DNA of 64,000 bases from Taenia hydatigena (taxonomy: Eukaryota; Platyhelminthes; Cestoda; Cyclophyllidea; Taeniidae): the NCBI GenBank assembly GCA_036345935.2, contig JADWOT020000009.1:10879899-10943898 (forward strand), written 5' to 3'. The position numbers were made by a program, and so were the translations under genes. Of the stretch, positions 25,257 through 38,200 are shown piece by piece. Numbering within the stretch: position 1 is the stretch's first letter; every line of letters begins with the position of its first letter. The notes below the pieces were generated by a model. That model was not told the origin of the DNA, searched no databases, and saw only the letters and a list, made by a program, of their open reading frames with translations.

Positions 25257-27501
25257 ATGGCTACTTAACTGTGATCGTTTTGTGATGCTTATTTCGTGCT
25301 TCCGGTTATGCCGCCTTGCTTCTACTCTTAATTAAGATTGCAGTCTGGGTCAACATTTTCAGTATGGTTACCAATTTTTGGACACGCGAGCATGTGGCCT
25401 TGGGCGGCATTCACACATCCAAGTCAGACCTCATGTAATCGGTTGAGGGAGGTCGTATTTTTATGTTTGCTCCGCACAGCAGAAGTCAAAGCAACAGCTA
25501 AGCTTGTCAGATGACTAATCATGCTTGTGGGTATCGCGTTTTGGTGATTGTCATTTTGGAGTGACGCCAAAACAAAGCAGTTTTTTATCCCGACCAGGGG
25601 CACGAAGTCATAGAGATGAGGCTGTCTTCCTGGAAGTGATCGTACTGGGGCCACTCGTGACGTTTGACTGCGATTGAAGTGAGCTTCTACGACACAAGTT
25701 CAAGATAACGAAAAGACCTAGAGGGAGTACCTATTGTATCCCTTATTGCCTTAGCAGGGAGAAATTAGGCTCTTTTGGTCAGGAAATTGGTACTTTTTTT
25801 GCCTTGCCGGTCTTATTAGCTATGCAGGCCATGAATAGACCATAATCTCGCAGGCACGTGATTCATTTCTGTTAGGGCCTATGCTCTGGGCGCTGCTTCT
25901 TTTAAGTGCACGTATTAAAATGCTCCAAGTGAAAAAAAGGCTTACGGCGGGACAAAATCTAGTTGCATCGGTTGTTAACTTTTATTGCTAGATGATCTAC
26001 AAGGAAATGTTATTTGTCCACTCAAAATGTGGTAAAGCTACCGCAATGGAACCAGGTTTTTAGGCCTACCACATCCAGTCTCCTAGAACGATATCATATT
26101 CGGGGTTGGAGATCGAGCGCGGCCACCGTAGCTGTGATTGTTGATGGGCCTTGTGCCACCAGCTCAAAACCAAGAAGTGGTTTACTTTTTGTCCCAAGAT
26201 GGTTTCACATCTACTTAATCAGTGTATTTGTGGCACGGTTTGGTGCGATCATAGTTATTATTAAACCGATAACATTCACCTTTCGTGTGCATGTGAGTCC
26301 AATGGTGAACCTGTTTCTCTTGCTATAGGTACACCAGCATCGGGTCACGCATCTATTTCATTGCGTGTAAATCTTTTGTCGGCTCACTGACGGTTTGTGG
26401 CATTCTTGAACCATTAAACAAAGTGCACACCGTGCTAGTAGGTCATTCCAGCCATCTTGTTCAGGCAGGTGAGGTTTTAACCCCGAAAAGTGGTCACTCA
26501 CGTGAGAATCTTGAGGGAGCTGAAACCAAAGTAGGTGACGGGGATCACCTGATGGTGCCTCATAGACATCGCACTTCACATTATCACCACCATCAGTCAT
26601 TTTCTCATTTTAATTGTTGCATTGTTGCTAGTGGTGAATTAAATGAGACATTTAGGTTGTAATGGGATAAATGTAAGATGAATTAGGCGATGTAGTTTCT
26701 TTCATAATTCTCACTTTATGTGTCTGTTTTTTTTCACCGTGAGCATTTAACCACAGTGGATCATTTGATCGGTCTATGAAGAATTCAATCTATCCAAATG
26801 GAGGGACTAGAACAACAAATTTCACCATATTTATGATTGGGCGTTATGAAAGAAAGTAGTAAAAGGAATCAACTGGAATTTTCCCATCAAACTGGCAAAT
26901 AGCTAGTAAAATGGGATCTGGCACCCGATATTGAGGAAGAAAGTCTTGTAAATGGGACAAATACACAAAATCTGACTTTGGGCTTTGATCTCTTAACTAA
27001 TAAACAACGTTTTAAGCATAATTTAGTGGGTCGAATTATTACTTTGCTGAAATAAGCCCAGTGAATTGAAGTAATCCTTAAGCATAAGCCGAAAGGAGGC
27101 TCCAGCGCTATCATTTCAATGTGGATGTTGCAAAGTCGAAATTTCAGATCGAGGTAGGGCAAAGCGATGGTCAGGAGATGGGATGCGTGAATGAACTACT
27201 TGACAGCCTTTCTTCACATTGCCTCCACATCGTGTGGCGTGTGGAGTGCTTTTGACAGAGGACTTTCCATTCCAGCCGAAAGTGACACGCTTGCAGTCTG
27301 TTATAGACACTCTGACCACCAGTTTCACACATAGGTGACACCTGGACCTATGACTGTGGCAATAAGCATGCGGCATGTATTCTTTAGGTCGCTTATGTGA
27401 CGTTTCATTTCAAAACGTCGAAATAAAGAGCGCAATTGGACTTGATGTTAGAAAAATTACGTATTTTTGGTTTGTGAGTAACTACTGAATTGAAAAGTAC
27501 G

Positions 27502-27864
27502 ATGTCTGGACTGTGGAAGCCGAGTTGCTGTAAGACCCGCGTAGTTGCCGTGCCAAACCTTGTCCAGTTAGATTCACTAAAGTTAGGAGTTTGTTTTTGT
27601 TTACCCGGATTTGGTTTTGCTCTCACAAAACGAAATGTATTTACTGAGCTACGTGAACTTCCATTCAAGAACTTGATTCGCTGGAACAAATCAGAAAGCG
27701 CAAATGTGGTTCTGCAATCGGCTGAAGTGTGCTCAGAATTGGCCTATGATCTCGAAACCGTTAACAATCGGCCAAAGGCTGAAACTTGTCTGCGAAAATT
27801 CAACAGGAAAGCAAATAAGACCGTTGAGTATGTATCTACAAGCTATGCAAAACCCAGGGTTTGA
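27502..27864 (+). CDS. Doubtful ORF, 120 residues, unknown
   Basis: ATG-initiated, 120 codons, ending TGA. Residues from about 50 on (RELPFKNLIRWNKSESANVV..., EVCSELAYDLETVNN...) have a protein-like composition with balanced charged and hydrophobic residues, unlike the surrounding A+T-rich reading frames. No family recognised, no splice context needed. An overlapping minus-strand ORF (27405-27689) weakens the case. It may be chance or a fragment of an orphan gene. Confidence 0.22.
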   Translation: MSGLWKPSCCKTRVVAVPNLVQLDSLKLGVCFCLPGFGFALTKRNVFTELRELPFKNLIRWNKSESANVVLQSAEVCSELAYDLETVNNRPKAETCLRKFNRKANKTVEYVSTSYAKPRV

Positions 27865-30800
27865 ACTGTGATGTGGATACGCGGAATTTGCTGCATTGGA
27901 GAGGATTCCGATTCCGTATTTGCTTTTCTTAGTCGTTTGTAAGAAGAGAAAAATGGTTGTTGAAAGAAAATATCGCACTAAGCATTGAATTCCTTTGCTA
28001 CAACAGATGGTGGATAAATCCTTTGCGTGCCCTTTTCTTCATTTGCCTACCTTGGTAATTCAATTAGGTTTCATTATCGGTCACCCTTTGTCAATGGGTC
28101 AAACGCCAAGGAATTGCCTATCCTCTAATCAACCCTACGATCGCCTTAACGCGACACGAACAATTCAAAAAGCCCCAGTTCGCCTACTTGAAAATTTTCT
28201 ACTTGCCATCCTTTGATTTCTATTGGTCAACCGGTTTTCTTTTTTCACTTTGTGTGGTCGTGCCTGCAGCTGGTCAGCCATTATCACACCATGGTGCATT
28301 TCTAAGTGGTGGAATAAATCCACATGAGGTTTCACAAAGCAGAAATTTTGCCCCCACATTAATTATATTTTGGGGAACAAATAAATTTGTGCTTCTAGGG
28401 CACATATTCTTCCCACTACATCCAGCTGCTCATTTCGCCCTACTGCAATTCGCTTGTTAATTTCGGCGCAGCTTTTACTCCATAATGAATAATTCCGTAG
28501 CAAAAATGTAAAGGCAACTAGGCCATTAGGCAGAATTTGCTACATGGCAAATACCGCTTACTATTTGGTCGTTACCAATTCCAACAAAAATATTGCGATG
28601 ATATCCCTTAAATGTATCTCTGATTAAGCCTCTGAAAATTTGCTGCCTATAAATTTATTATGGCATATAAATAAGTAGCATAGAATGTTCGTTTGCATGC
28701 AACTTTTATGTGAGAGACAATCAGGTAATACAACCGAGTTAGATCGGGTGTTATCGGCCCTTGAGGAGGAGCTTTAACCCGTTATATCTGCGCTCCCTTA
28801 GTAATCGTGTTCCCCGACCGATTCGTCTGCTCCTTCTAATGACACGAAAGCGTTGGTGGAAGAAGTAGTTTTGTGGAGATCCAGCTCAAGACGATTAGGA
28901 AAACTGCCATTCCTCTGTCGAGAAGGGCTTGAGCAACGAAACTATTTACCGTCAATTCAACTGCGTTCGAACATAATTTCACAGGTCTTTTTAGTTTTTT
29001 TTGTGCTGGAGAACGATGATAGGTGATAAATTGTGGAATCTCAAATAAAAATATCCGATTGGAGGGATAAGCAATCTTGTTCGAAGCCGCAAAGGACTTA
29101 TTTGGGTTAGTCCAAAGTAGCTTTAAGGATTTTCAAAACAGCCAAGTGAATTCAATTAAACCAAAGTCATTTAATCTCATTCGTAGCTCGTAGGAACATA
29201 TTTCTTGTTTAAGTGGTCGTAGTAATCTCCGCTAAGATGATGTACAACCGGAAAAAAGCAAAAATAAAAGTACCCATTGGTAAGCTGCATAGTGATTTCT
29301 TGGTGAACCGGGCCTACCATTTTGCATTAATCTCCCCTTTTTTCCAACTCGAGGGTGCAGGATCGTGACCCACCTACCTGAGGAGGAATGGTAAGCCTTC
29401 GTGATAGACTGAAGGGTTTATTGGATGAGTAGGTATTTCCTTCTGTGCTAATCCCCTCAAGAGGCTTCGCTTCCACTTCTACTTGGAGTGGCTGCCAAGA
29501 CCTACTCACAGGCTTTACAACTTTCGCTATTTCACTCCTAACTTCAGCATTTCAGACATTTCTTTCACTAAGCCACAGGTAGGTAGATGAAGTGTACAAA
29601 TGCGATGCCAGAGAACATCCATCATGGGTGTAAATAGGCTCGCTGCAGTCAGAAAATCTAAAGTTTGCTCCTTTAAATGCACGGCTTTAAGGGTTGCTTA
29701 AGTTTTTCTTCATTTGCGAATCAAATGCAGCTGGAGATCGGATAAAAGCATGCTCTCGGGTAGTGAAGAGTATTCCATTTAGAATAAATGATACAATTTA
29801 TCAAATAGAGCAATCGTAAAGGACACTTGCCACTGTTTCCTTTTCGCCCACAAGCAGGCTCTGATTGTTAATTTTTTAAACAAAAGAGCCATCTAGAATG
29901 TATCCGTTCGCCATTCACTCATAAGTTTGTTTATAATGCCTTTTTTCCTATTATTAACCAATGTAATAAAGAGGAGTTAACACTCAAATATTTGGCTTAT
30001 TTGCTTGTTTAAGTGTTCATTAATACCTTGCACATCAGCCTTAAGTGGATGTGTGCGTCGTCGAGCCTCAAAGGATGCGAAATGCGATACCTGCATTAAT
30101 CTATTCGAAAGAATTTGGACTACTTATAGGCACCTACTCCTGTTACTGAAGTGCCCTGATCAGCATTTTTTAATAAAACAAAACAAGTGATTAACTCATT
30201 TTGGTCACATAGTATCAAAGAATAGAAAATTTTTTTCTTTGTGCCATTAATAATGCAACTGCTGTGTCACGAGAGCTTTCTCGGCATGTGGAATCCTCCG
30301 CGGCTGGGCCATAAATAATGAGGCAATACGGGAATAGTCAGTCCTACTAAAGGTGTAAATGGCAGGCTAAAAATAGGTGAAAACTGACAAAGAAACTCTA
30401 ACTTCGAGTTGTTTTAGCCTTATTGACTATGGACATCTTATGCTATTGGATAATAATGCATTTTAAAGGAAGAAGCTTTGAGATTAACATTCCATTTCCA
30501 TAAGAAGTTCGGCGCTGTGGACCTAGAATCTTCAAAACCTCATCCTTACAGACTTTAGTAATACTTTATTTCTTTAAGGAGGAAAGAGAAGAAGCTTGCC
30601 TCCCTCCAGGGAATGAGTTGCAGCGCAGACACCTGAAAACACCAATGAGATATTCAGCTGCCTGGCCAGGGCGTGGTTAACTAATGATTGCCAAGTTCGT
30701 GGATGATTTAGGGAACGGCTTTTATTCTGGCAGGCATTTCTAATCCTGACAACAAATTATCCACCTCAGCGGTGGGTAACAGGAGGGATAAAATCAGTTT

Positions 30801-32293
30801 GAAGCATTGGATTCTTTCATCTAAAAGTGGCCGCGGGGTTCGACATAGTCACAGTTTGAAAGGTACTCGAGATTCGTGTATCGTTTCAAAGCTTGGGTAG
30901 ACTTTGGAATAAAATGCTTCTAAATGTAAGGAAAGTATGCACGATAATGAAGGCATCAAATTTCGCTTTGAATGAACTTCTTCCTCTGTCTTCCGATATC
31001 ACTGGAAGGTCGTTCGATTGACAACCAAGTGCTGAAGATTGAATACCAATAATGGTAGCTGCATCGAAATGGGAACAGCAAGGGTAATAGGAAATCTGTT
31101 TAAAAAATCCTTAATGTATTCCTCTTCCAGTTTTGCTTTCGAGTTAATTAGCTAGGCTTGACTACTGCCCATAATGCATTGCCTTAAAAGTACACTGTAC
31201 CCTTGCCCTGTGGAACAATGGGTGCGACAATTACTTAGCCTACAATCTTACGTGGATGTAAAATGAGGACGTTTCCTATTTTTAATAACAACTAGCGGAA
31301 CAAAGTAAATAGCCTCATAATATGGGAATGTGTGACGCTTACTCTTTGCAAGATCAAAGTGTAATCACCCGGAGGTACATTAGGACACCTTATCCGCGTT
31401 CGCTGCAATTCGGGAGCTAAATTCGGTAACACTTAAATAGATCTCTGATAACCCACTACATTTGGAGAGAAATTATTCCAAAGCAGAAGAATAAAAATTT
31501 CCATGAGAAGATTTAAATTTAGCGTTGCAATGTACCATTTCGGACACTTGAGATCATAGTCAATGAATTTCCCTACGTCTCCGAGGGGGATAAATTTTGG
31601 CCGATGCCTCATTGCATCAGATTAACCTTCGTTTCTTAACATAAAATGATAGCAGAGTGATCTATTTTAAGCTCCAGGAACAATACATTTTTGAGATGCG
31701 AGATGGCAAACTGAAACTATGATTGGAAGAAACCTAATCTAATTTTTCCCAAAATAGGTAAATCAAGTACCACGGTAATAATCGAATAGTAGGCAAGCGC
31801 CTTGGGTGAATAAAAGCAAGACCTGAACGTCCAATTAAATTTAGTAGAATATCAAATACCTCGACATTGCGGTCTGAAAAAACTCAAGAGGGATTCTGGA
31901 TCTTTAACACAGAGCCATTTCCATTGTGTTTCTAGAAGAAATTCCGACCTACCAATTCACCGTCGCCACGATGGTCAACAGGTATTGCTATCTGTTCTTT
32001 CAAGGTTGTCGTCAATGTCAATAATGTTGCAAGACACCAATATTGGGGTGACATTATTAACCTAGGCAAAGCTCTGTTCTCCAACCCTTATGTGTTATCA
32101 ATGTTGAGATTGTACACAGTTGCGTAAGCCGAATGGAGTTTTTGGGGAAATTCGAAAAAGTAAACCCTAGTCTTCAACATTATAATCAATTCAACAGGCC
32201 TCCAAACCACAAAATGATTGTTCAATCAACTGGAAATCAGGTATCATAAACACTAAGGAGCTAGGCGATGGGCATAATCGGGAGGCAAGGCTG

Positions 32294-35200
32294 CTAATGC
32301 TGCCGTATTTTGGAATAATGTTCTCGTGCTGCAGCGTCACGTAGCAAATGAGCTGCCTTTTCCGGCGTAAGGTCACGTTGTACTTCAGCCAAGAGTTCAT
32401 ATCCCACCATGTGTTTCTTTACCGTGGCAGAGCGCAGCAGCGGAGGCAGGTAAATTCCATGGAGCTGCCAGTAGGCGGTCTTCTTAGGTGCCTGCAGTGG
32501 GGCCTGGTACCATCCGAATGAGTAGGGTGAGCTCGTCTCAAAGAGATTGTCGTAGGCGACCAAAATACGCGACATGACGCCGGCTAGTGTGGACTGTTCA
32601 TCAGCAGTCAATTCGTCCAGTCGACAGATGTGACGCCGAAGTGGGACTATGAGGCACTCAAAGGGCCAGGCCGCCCACCAGGGCACGAGAACTACCCAAT
32701 TTGCATTGGCCACCACGATGCGTTCGTTTGTGACTAACTCGCGTTTCACGTAGTCGAGAAGAAGGAGGGTTCCATGACGCGAGTAGTAGTCTTCTTGACC
32801 GTAATCACTACGAAGCGCTCGTGTGGGAATAAAGTCGCTTACCCATGCCTACAGAATGGCAAATAAGGCTCAACTAACCAACGAAAATTGGCCATGCTTT
32901 GCTAGAGAAAAATAGAGATAAATTATTATTTTCAGTCGTAATGAAGCGTTTTTAAAATTTGAGTAAAAATTTGAATAGTTTAAAGTCCCATAAAAGTATG
33001 CTTTAATCTTTTGTCACCCTCTCAAATTCCATTTGGAACTGGTGCAAAAAAATAAGCCTTTGTGTTGTCTTTGAAACACAGGTTTCATTCTTAAAAACAT
33101 CAGGGATTATAATGTTTGTGGGAAATACGTTTGCTTATGAACAATACGGTGCGTCCCATTCCATTTTCTTGAGCCTCGAAAACGGACCACGAGGGCAGAT
33201 TACGATTTGATTAATGGATGTGGGATGCATTCAGTTTAAATAAATAAAAATTCGATCCTTTGCATTTGGTTCAAAGCATATTGCTGGATGATTTTGGCAT
33301 TACAAACAGCTCATGCAGGATCATGAGGTCGTAAAATTTAATCCTAAAATAGTACACCTCGGCTAACAAGTAAAATACAGCAACCGTTCTCATGCGATGC
33401 TAGGATTAGTAGTTTTGTGGGCACTTAAGGCACTGCTTCTGTGTGTTCGCTGGGCGGCATAGCCTATGGGCCACGGCAGTAGCCCCAAGCCCCTCAGTGT
33501 GCCAGCCCAAGCATTGTGAAATCCATCTCGGGCAGCTACAAGAATGATAGCTGAAACAAAACCCGATTCCAAAGGACAAATGCTCCGATTACTATTACGG
33601 TAGGCTGAGCACTAAAGTGACAGAAGTAAAGAATGCGCCGCGGACGAGAGGATCTATGAAATCTCCCAAACACATAAATTGAAAATGACGTCCCAGTCCT
33701 CCTCTTAGTAGAAACGCTATCAACATCTAAGGCGGCGCTAGCTTTAGCAATCTGAAAAAAAATGTAACGATACTGTCTCTACCAGCTAGACAGGATCCAG
33801 ATGGATATGACTGGACAGCATCTAGGTGAGAGCAATTTGAAAAGGTAAAACAGGCACAGAACTTCTACCCTCCTAAGAAATTACTGAAAATCCTTTCCCC
33901 AATAAATGACTCTGTTTTTAGGCCAACGTTGTTATGCCTGGCGATGGACATATGCGATAGCCAGCGCACTCCATCTTTCCCTAATATACTTCCCAAACAA
34001 AACTAAACTCCAGATCCAGTGGGATAGCCGTAAGAGATTAGTGACGTGGCAATCAGATATTTTCTCAGTTGCACGCAAATAGGATTGCTGGCGCGGTTGT
34101 TTCGTGGGTGTTTTTCTTACAACATTGACTACATTGTGATGGCTGACATGGAAGGCTGACTAAGGGAGGCGCAGTGCCTTCGTTCGTCTTCAGAGAAACC
34201 CAAGGGCACTACACTTATTGCCAGGCGAAAGTCAATTTAGGCTACATCGCAAAGGAATAGTCAAACACAACATTCTCGTATTTAGTTAGAACATTTTCAA
34301 GCCTGTTTAGTCGGATTTATAACCGAGAAAATCCCTATGGAGTTTAGATACGAAAAGTTTATTTAGCAAGTCTCCGGAAGACTGTAACGCAGGTATGCAC
34401 CTAAACTATTGATAGTTTTGACATCGTAAATGATAAATTATTAATGTGGAAGATGGCAAGTGAACTCAGAGAGCGGAACTTCGTAATAAAGTTAGTGAAA
34501 GCATTTTAGCATTTTACACTATGCAACTCTTTGCTTAGGAAAGGGAATGTAGTGGATGGTAGCAAGGAAGGTAGATGTGGGTAGGTGAGCTTTCTGTCCT
34601 AACTACTTCACTTTAAGCGACGATAAAAAATGGTACAGTCCAACAAAACAAGTTTATCTACGTGGGCTAAATCAGAAAGTAGCGAAATCACCTGGAAAAA
34701 AGGCTCTCAGGCCAATGTGTCCACTAATTTCTCATTCATGCTCGTTAATTCAAACAAAAACAAGAAGAGCAAACAAGGGACGGCTAAACATCGGCGAATT
34801 CAAAGCTACATTGGGAGGAAGTTGCGAAAGTTTGCGGTAGTAAATAGAATTGTCGGGTCAGACGTGGTGGTTCCACTTGTGATTCATCATTTGGTTTAGT
34901 ACCACCTAGAAGTATAAGGAAAACTCTATTTTTCATTCATTAAATTAGAACTAAGGTAAGGTATCAAAACAATCAAAGTTAAAAACTTAACCGTGATTAT
35001 GACGTAAAAGTGTTGGCAGTTCTGCCTGAGTGATAGAAGACAACTCACATCGGCTCCTGTCATTTGACTGAAGAGCCTGTGCAACAGTGGTTTATTAATC
35101 CACGCAACACTAGGGGAGGCTGAAACGCTAAATCCTATCTAGCTAGCCAAACAAGAACTTTAAATTGTGTCAGGAAGAGTTGTAATGAGCAGCACGTCCT

Positions 35201-38200
35201 CGCACGGGCAGTTTATGACCTTCTCAGGGCTCAACTTTTACTCACAACAGCACATTGGCATTTATGATGGGTTCTCAAAGCCAAATTACAGCCGTAGTTA
35301 AGCCAGTTTCTCTTGGTCACTAGTATATCATAAGCATTAAAGCCATTTTACACAGACTTGAGCAACAGTTTGTGAGTTCAAAAAAAGGGGGCCAAAAATA
35401 CAGTATCCTCGAGGGGCAGAAACTGACCTGGATAGGCTGTGGATACTCGAGAAAAATCGCATTAAAATACATAAATTATGTAAATTAGACGAAATAGTTC
35501 TTGATCTTGGTTCATCCCATACTAAAATGCAAGCGGTAAGCACATCTCAAAGCACACCTGAAGCAGTGGGAAGGACAAATGAATTTAGGATTGCAGGCTA
35601 AAATCCGAACCCGGAAAACACCTTTCATCCATCAGCTCTAAAGTATATTCATCCAAAATCAGTGTTTTTGACTTGTGGATGGGAAACATATTATGAAAAA
35701 CGCCCTTCTCCACGACTCACGGTTAACAGTTGAGGTAAGGGAAAGCAAAGTTTTCATCATAAATCAAAAGTTTTGCCATTCAGTAACCAAAAATTTCTTA
35801 AAGCAAAGCAAATCCTTCTTAATAAGGCATCCGGTGAAATTGTTTGCATTAAATTCTAGAATGACGTAACTTGGTGTACTGCTTTGTTTGTTTAACTATG
35901 CGTTCCGATTACGCGGGCGCTCTTCGTTGTACTTCCGCTCCTCGATGTGGAACCGAGTCAGGCTGATAGCCTCAGATCTTCTGTACATACCTGTGTGACT
36001 TCTTTCGACTTCTGAGAAGACGTAGACTGCTACACTAGGACACATTTTTCTTGGTTCAGATGCTAAATCACCAGCACGATAAGGTTAAGTAATTGGATGG
36101 TTGATGCGATTTGATTTTTGTGTCTGTGGAATGCTATCAAACAACAACGTCCCTTGATTTTGGGCAAACAGAGCAGCACATTGTTCAAATTTCAATGTTC
36201 GACCCACAGTGATTCTATATGATGCTACGCAATTAATGCTAATAAAGAACTCCCATTGGTATCCAAAAGTTCCAACCACCATTGAGGTGGCATGGGTCAT
36301 TTTGCGTAATAATTCGATTGTTTGCTCAACCCTACGTTTTGTTTACTCAGGCACTGAGGAATGCGACCATCGTACTTCCACTCGGTGGTATGGCCTTATG
36401 GCCGCGCAGGTAGCCCTTCATCTCTCAAGAAAATGTCGGGGCGCTACATTTGACAGTTAAATTATTTTTAACTGGCAAAATCTGTGGCACTTGCACGAAA
36501 ACATCTGTGCTACCTCCACATCAGTAGTGCATAGTCCCAAATATGGCATTCATGCTTTTAATCGCTGGTTCGCCTCGCACCAGTACAATGGAGAGACCCA
36601 GACAATGTCTTCACAAGGTTTCAAGAATCGATTCCGTGATTTTTTTAGTTCGGCTATTTGTTTAACTCTTCGTCTTAGTTTTGGAAGTATTTACGGCTTC
36701 AGCCTTTTGTACTTTCGCTGTGAGTCATAATCTTCGAACCATGTCGGTAGTTTCTTAGCCCTTCTGTACGTCGGCAATACATTGTATGATAGCGCTGTGA
36801 CTCCTTTTGACTTCAGAAAAGGCTCGGAGTGCTACATTAAAAAAATTGAACTCAGACATGACTAAAACTCGATAACTTATTATTCTGCGTAAGAAAATGC
36901 GGGAAGTGGCACTTAAATTCCGATAAAAATAGGAAAAAAAAACAGGATGAGAAATCGCCACACAACAAACACTTAGAAAATTTCAAACACATAATTTTTG
37001 CTCACTATATTCTGTTGGAAACGAAGCCGAGATGGCTCTTAAAACTGATTTGAAAGGTGGTTGGGTGCGGAAGCACACACACACACACACACATAAACAC
37101 CGGTTTATGTGAAGGCATGGTCGACCCCTAACCGGTGCGGAGGTTCCGCATTGGGCGTAAACATCATGACAAATTGCCTTGCCAGTTGAAATGGCACAAA
37201 ATCTTCACCTTAGTCAAGGCTCCTGAGAGAGTTAGGCGTCCAGACATCGAAAATGACGTAAACAGCAGTGATTCCTCGACCGTTCGCATAAATGCACACT
37301 GAAAAGTACTTTAAGTTGCTAGGATCGTTAAGCCAAATAATAACCGATTTCCTAGGTACTTCGTCTGCTTTTATATCACTTCCATACATTTCATCTACAT
37401 CCAGAGCATATCCAGGAGAAGCATTGGTAACAGCATTGTATGACGATTAAAAATCTGTTTAAAAGGCTGGAAGGGGCCTTGGTTACTAGATTTTCAGGCA
37501 TTGGTTTGCGGAACGTTCGGGAGAATGATCAAATGCAGATAAAAGTGGATAAATTTATTCGGACTTTGAATAATTTCTACCGAGTCAAGAGCTAATTATT
37601 AAAATCCGAAGGTCTAGGACTTTTATTCTTCATCAAAAGCTGATGATACTACGAACTAGTCGGAACACATAAAAGTAGCGAATGCTTTATCAATCGAATA
37701 TATCGAGAATAAAACTACTAAAAGTTTTTCCATATCCTTCTATTTTCATCAGAAGGAGGTTTTTTGAGCAAACTTCATCATTAAATGGGGCCGATGTAGA
37801 GCACTACTGTTTGCCAGACGATAGCTGCCGACATCAATTGTTAATACCAAAAGTGTTGTCATGTCAATAGATTTATTTGAAACTGCGATACTCACTTCGG
37901 AGGATGACATTCCAAATTAGGAGGGAGCTATGAAGCATACTTTGTAACAAGCAACTTCTAATTTCCCAGCCTTTTTGCATCGCTATAGCGACAGTGTACC
38001 TAAGCGGAATTATTTGTTTACGCCTCGGCCAGCCCTTCCGCACATTCATAATAAACCTGGTTCCAAACTTGTACACTTTATAACGTTTTTAGGACTACAG
38101 GTTCGTTCACCTGACAATGTGGATGGGGATTCGAGCAGCCCATAATCTCGCCGCGGTTTTCAAATATCTGAATCCACTGAAACCCGCGGTCAGCGCATTG

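Larger units (their letters stand above)
24766..32293. other. 7.5 kb between convergent CK1 and GALT; no recognisable gene
   Basis: CK1 ends at the left and GALT ends at the right, so the two converge. A short GT-rich microsatellite is at 25236-25256. The many ORFs of 60-120 codons overlap in opposite strands and show no family motif. The one ATG ORF worth naming is 27502-27864 on the plus strand, listed separately. Minus-strand ORFs at 24220-24660 and 24677-25258 oppose the CK1 last exon and its 3-prime flank and are shadows or chance. Confidence 0.5.
32849..38110 (-). other. GALT second visible intron, 5.3 kb, repeat-bearing
   Basis: Runs from the donor after CAG at 38111 (GTGAAC) to the acceptor TGTAG before 32848. 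It contains a cluster of related LTR-like elements at 35875-36836 and a (CA)n tract at 37074-37093. I see no nested gene; ORFs such as 34630-34899 plus lack any motif. Confidence 0.75.

Noticed and set aside
24677..25258. Minus-strand ORF of 193 codons
   Set aside because: It overlaps the CK1 last exon antisense and then a GT microsatellite read as His-Thr repeats; no family motif.
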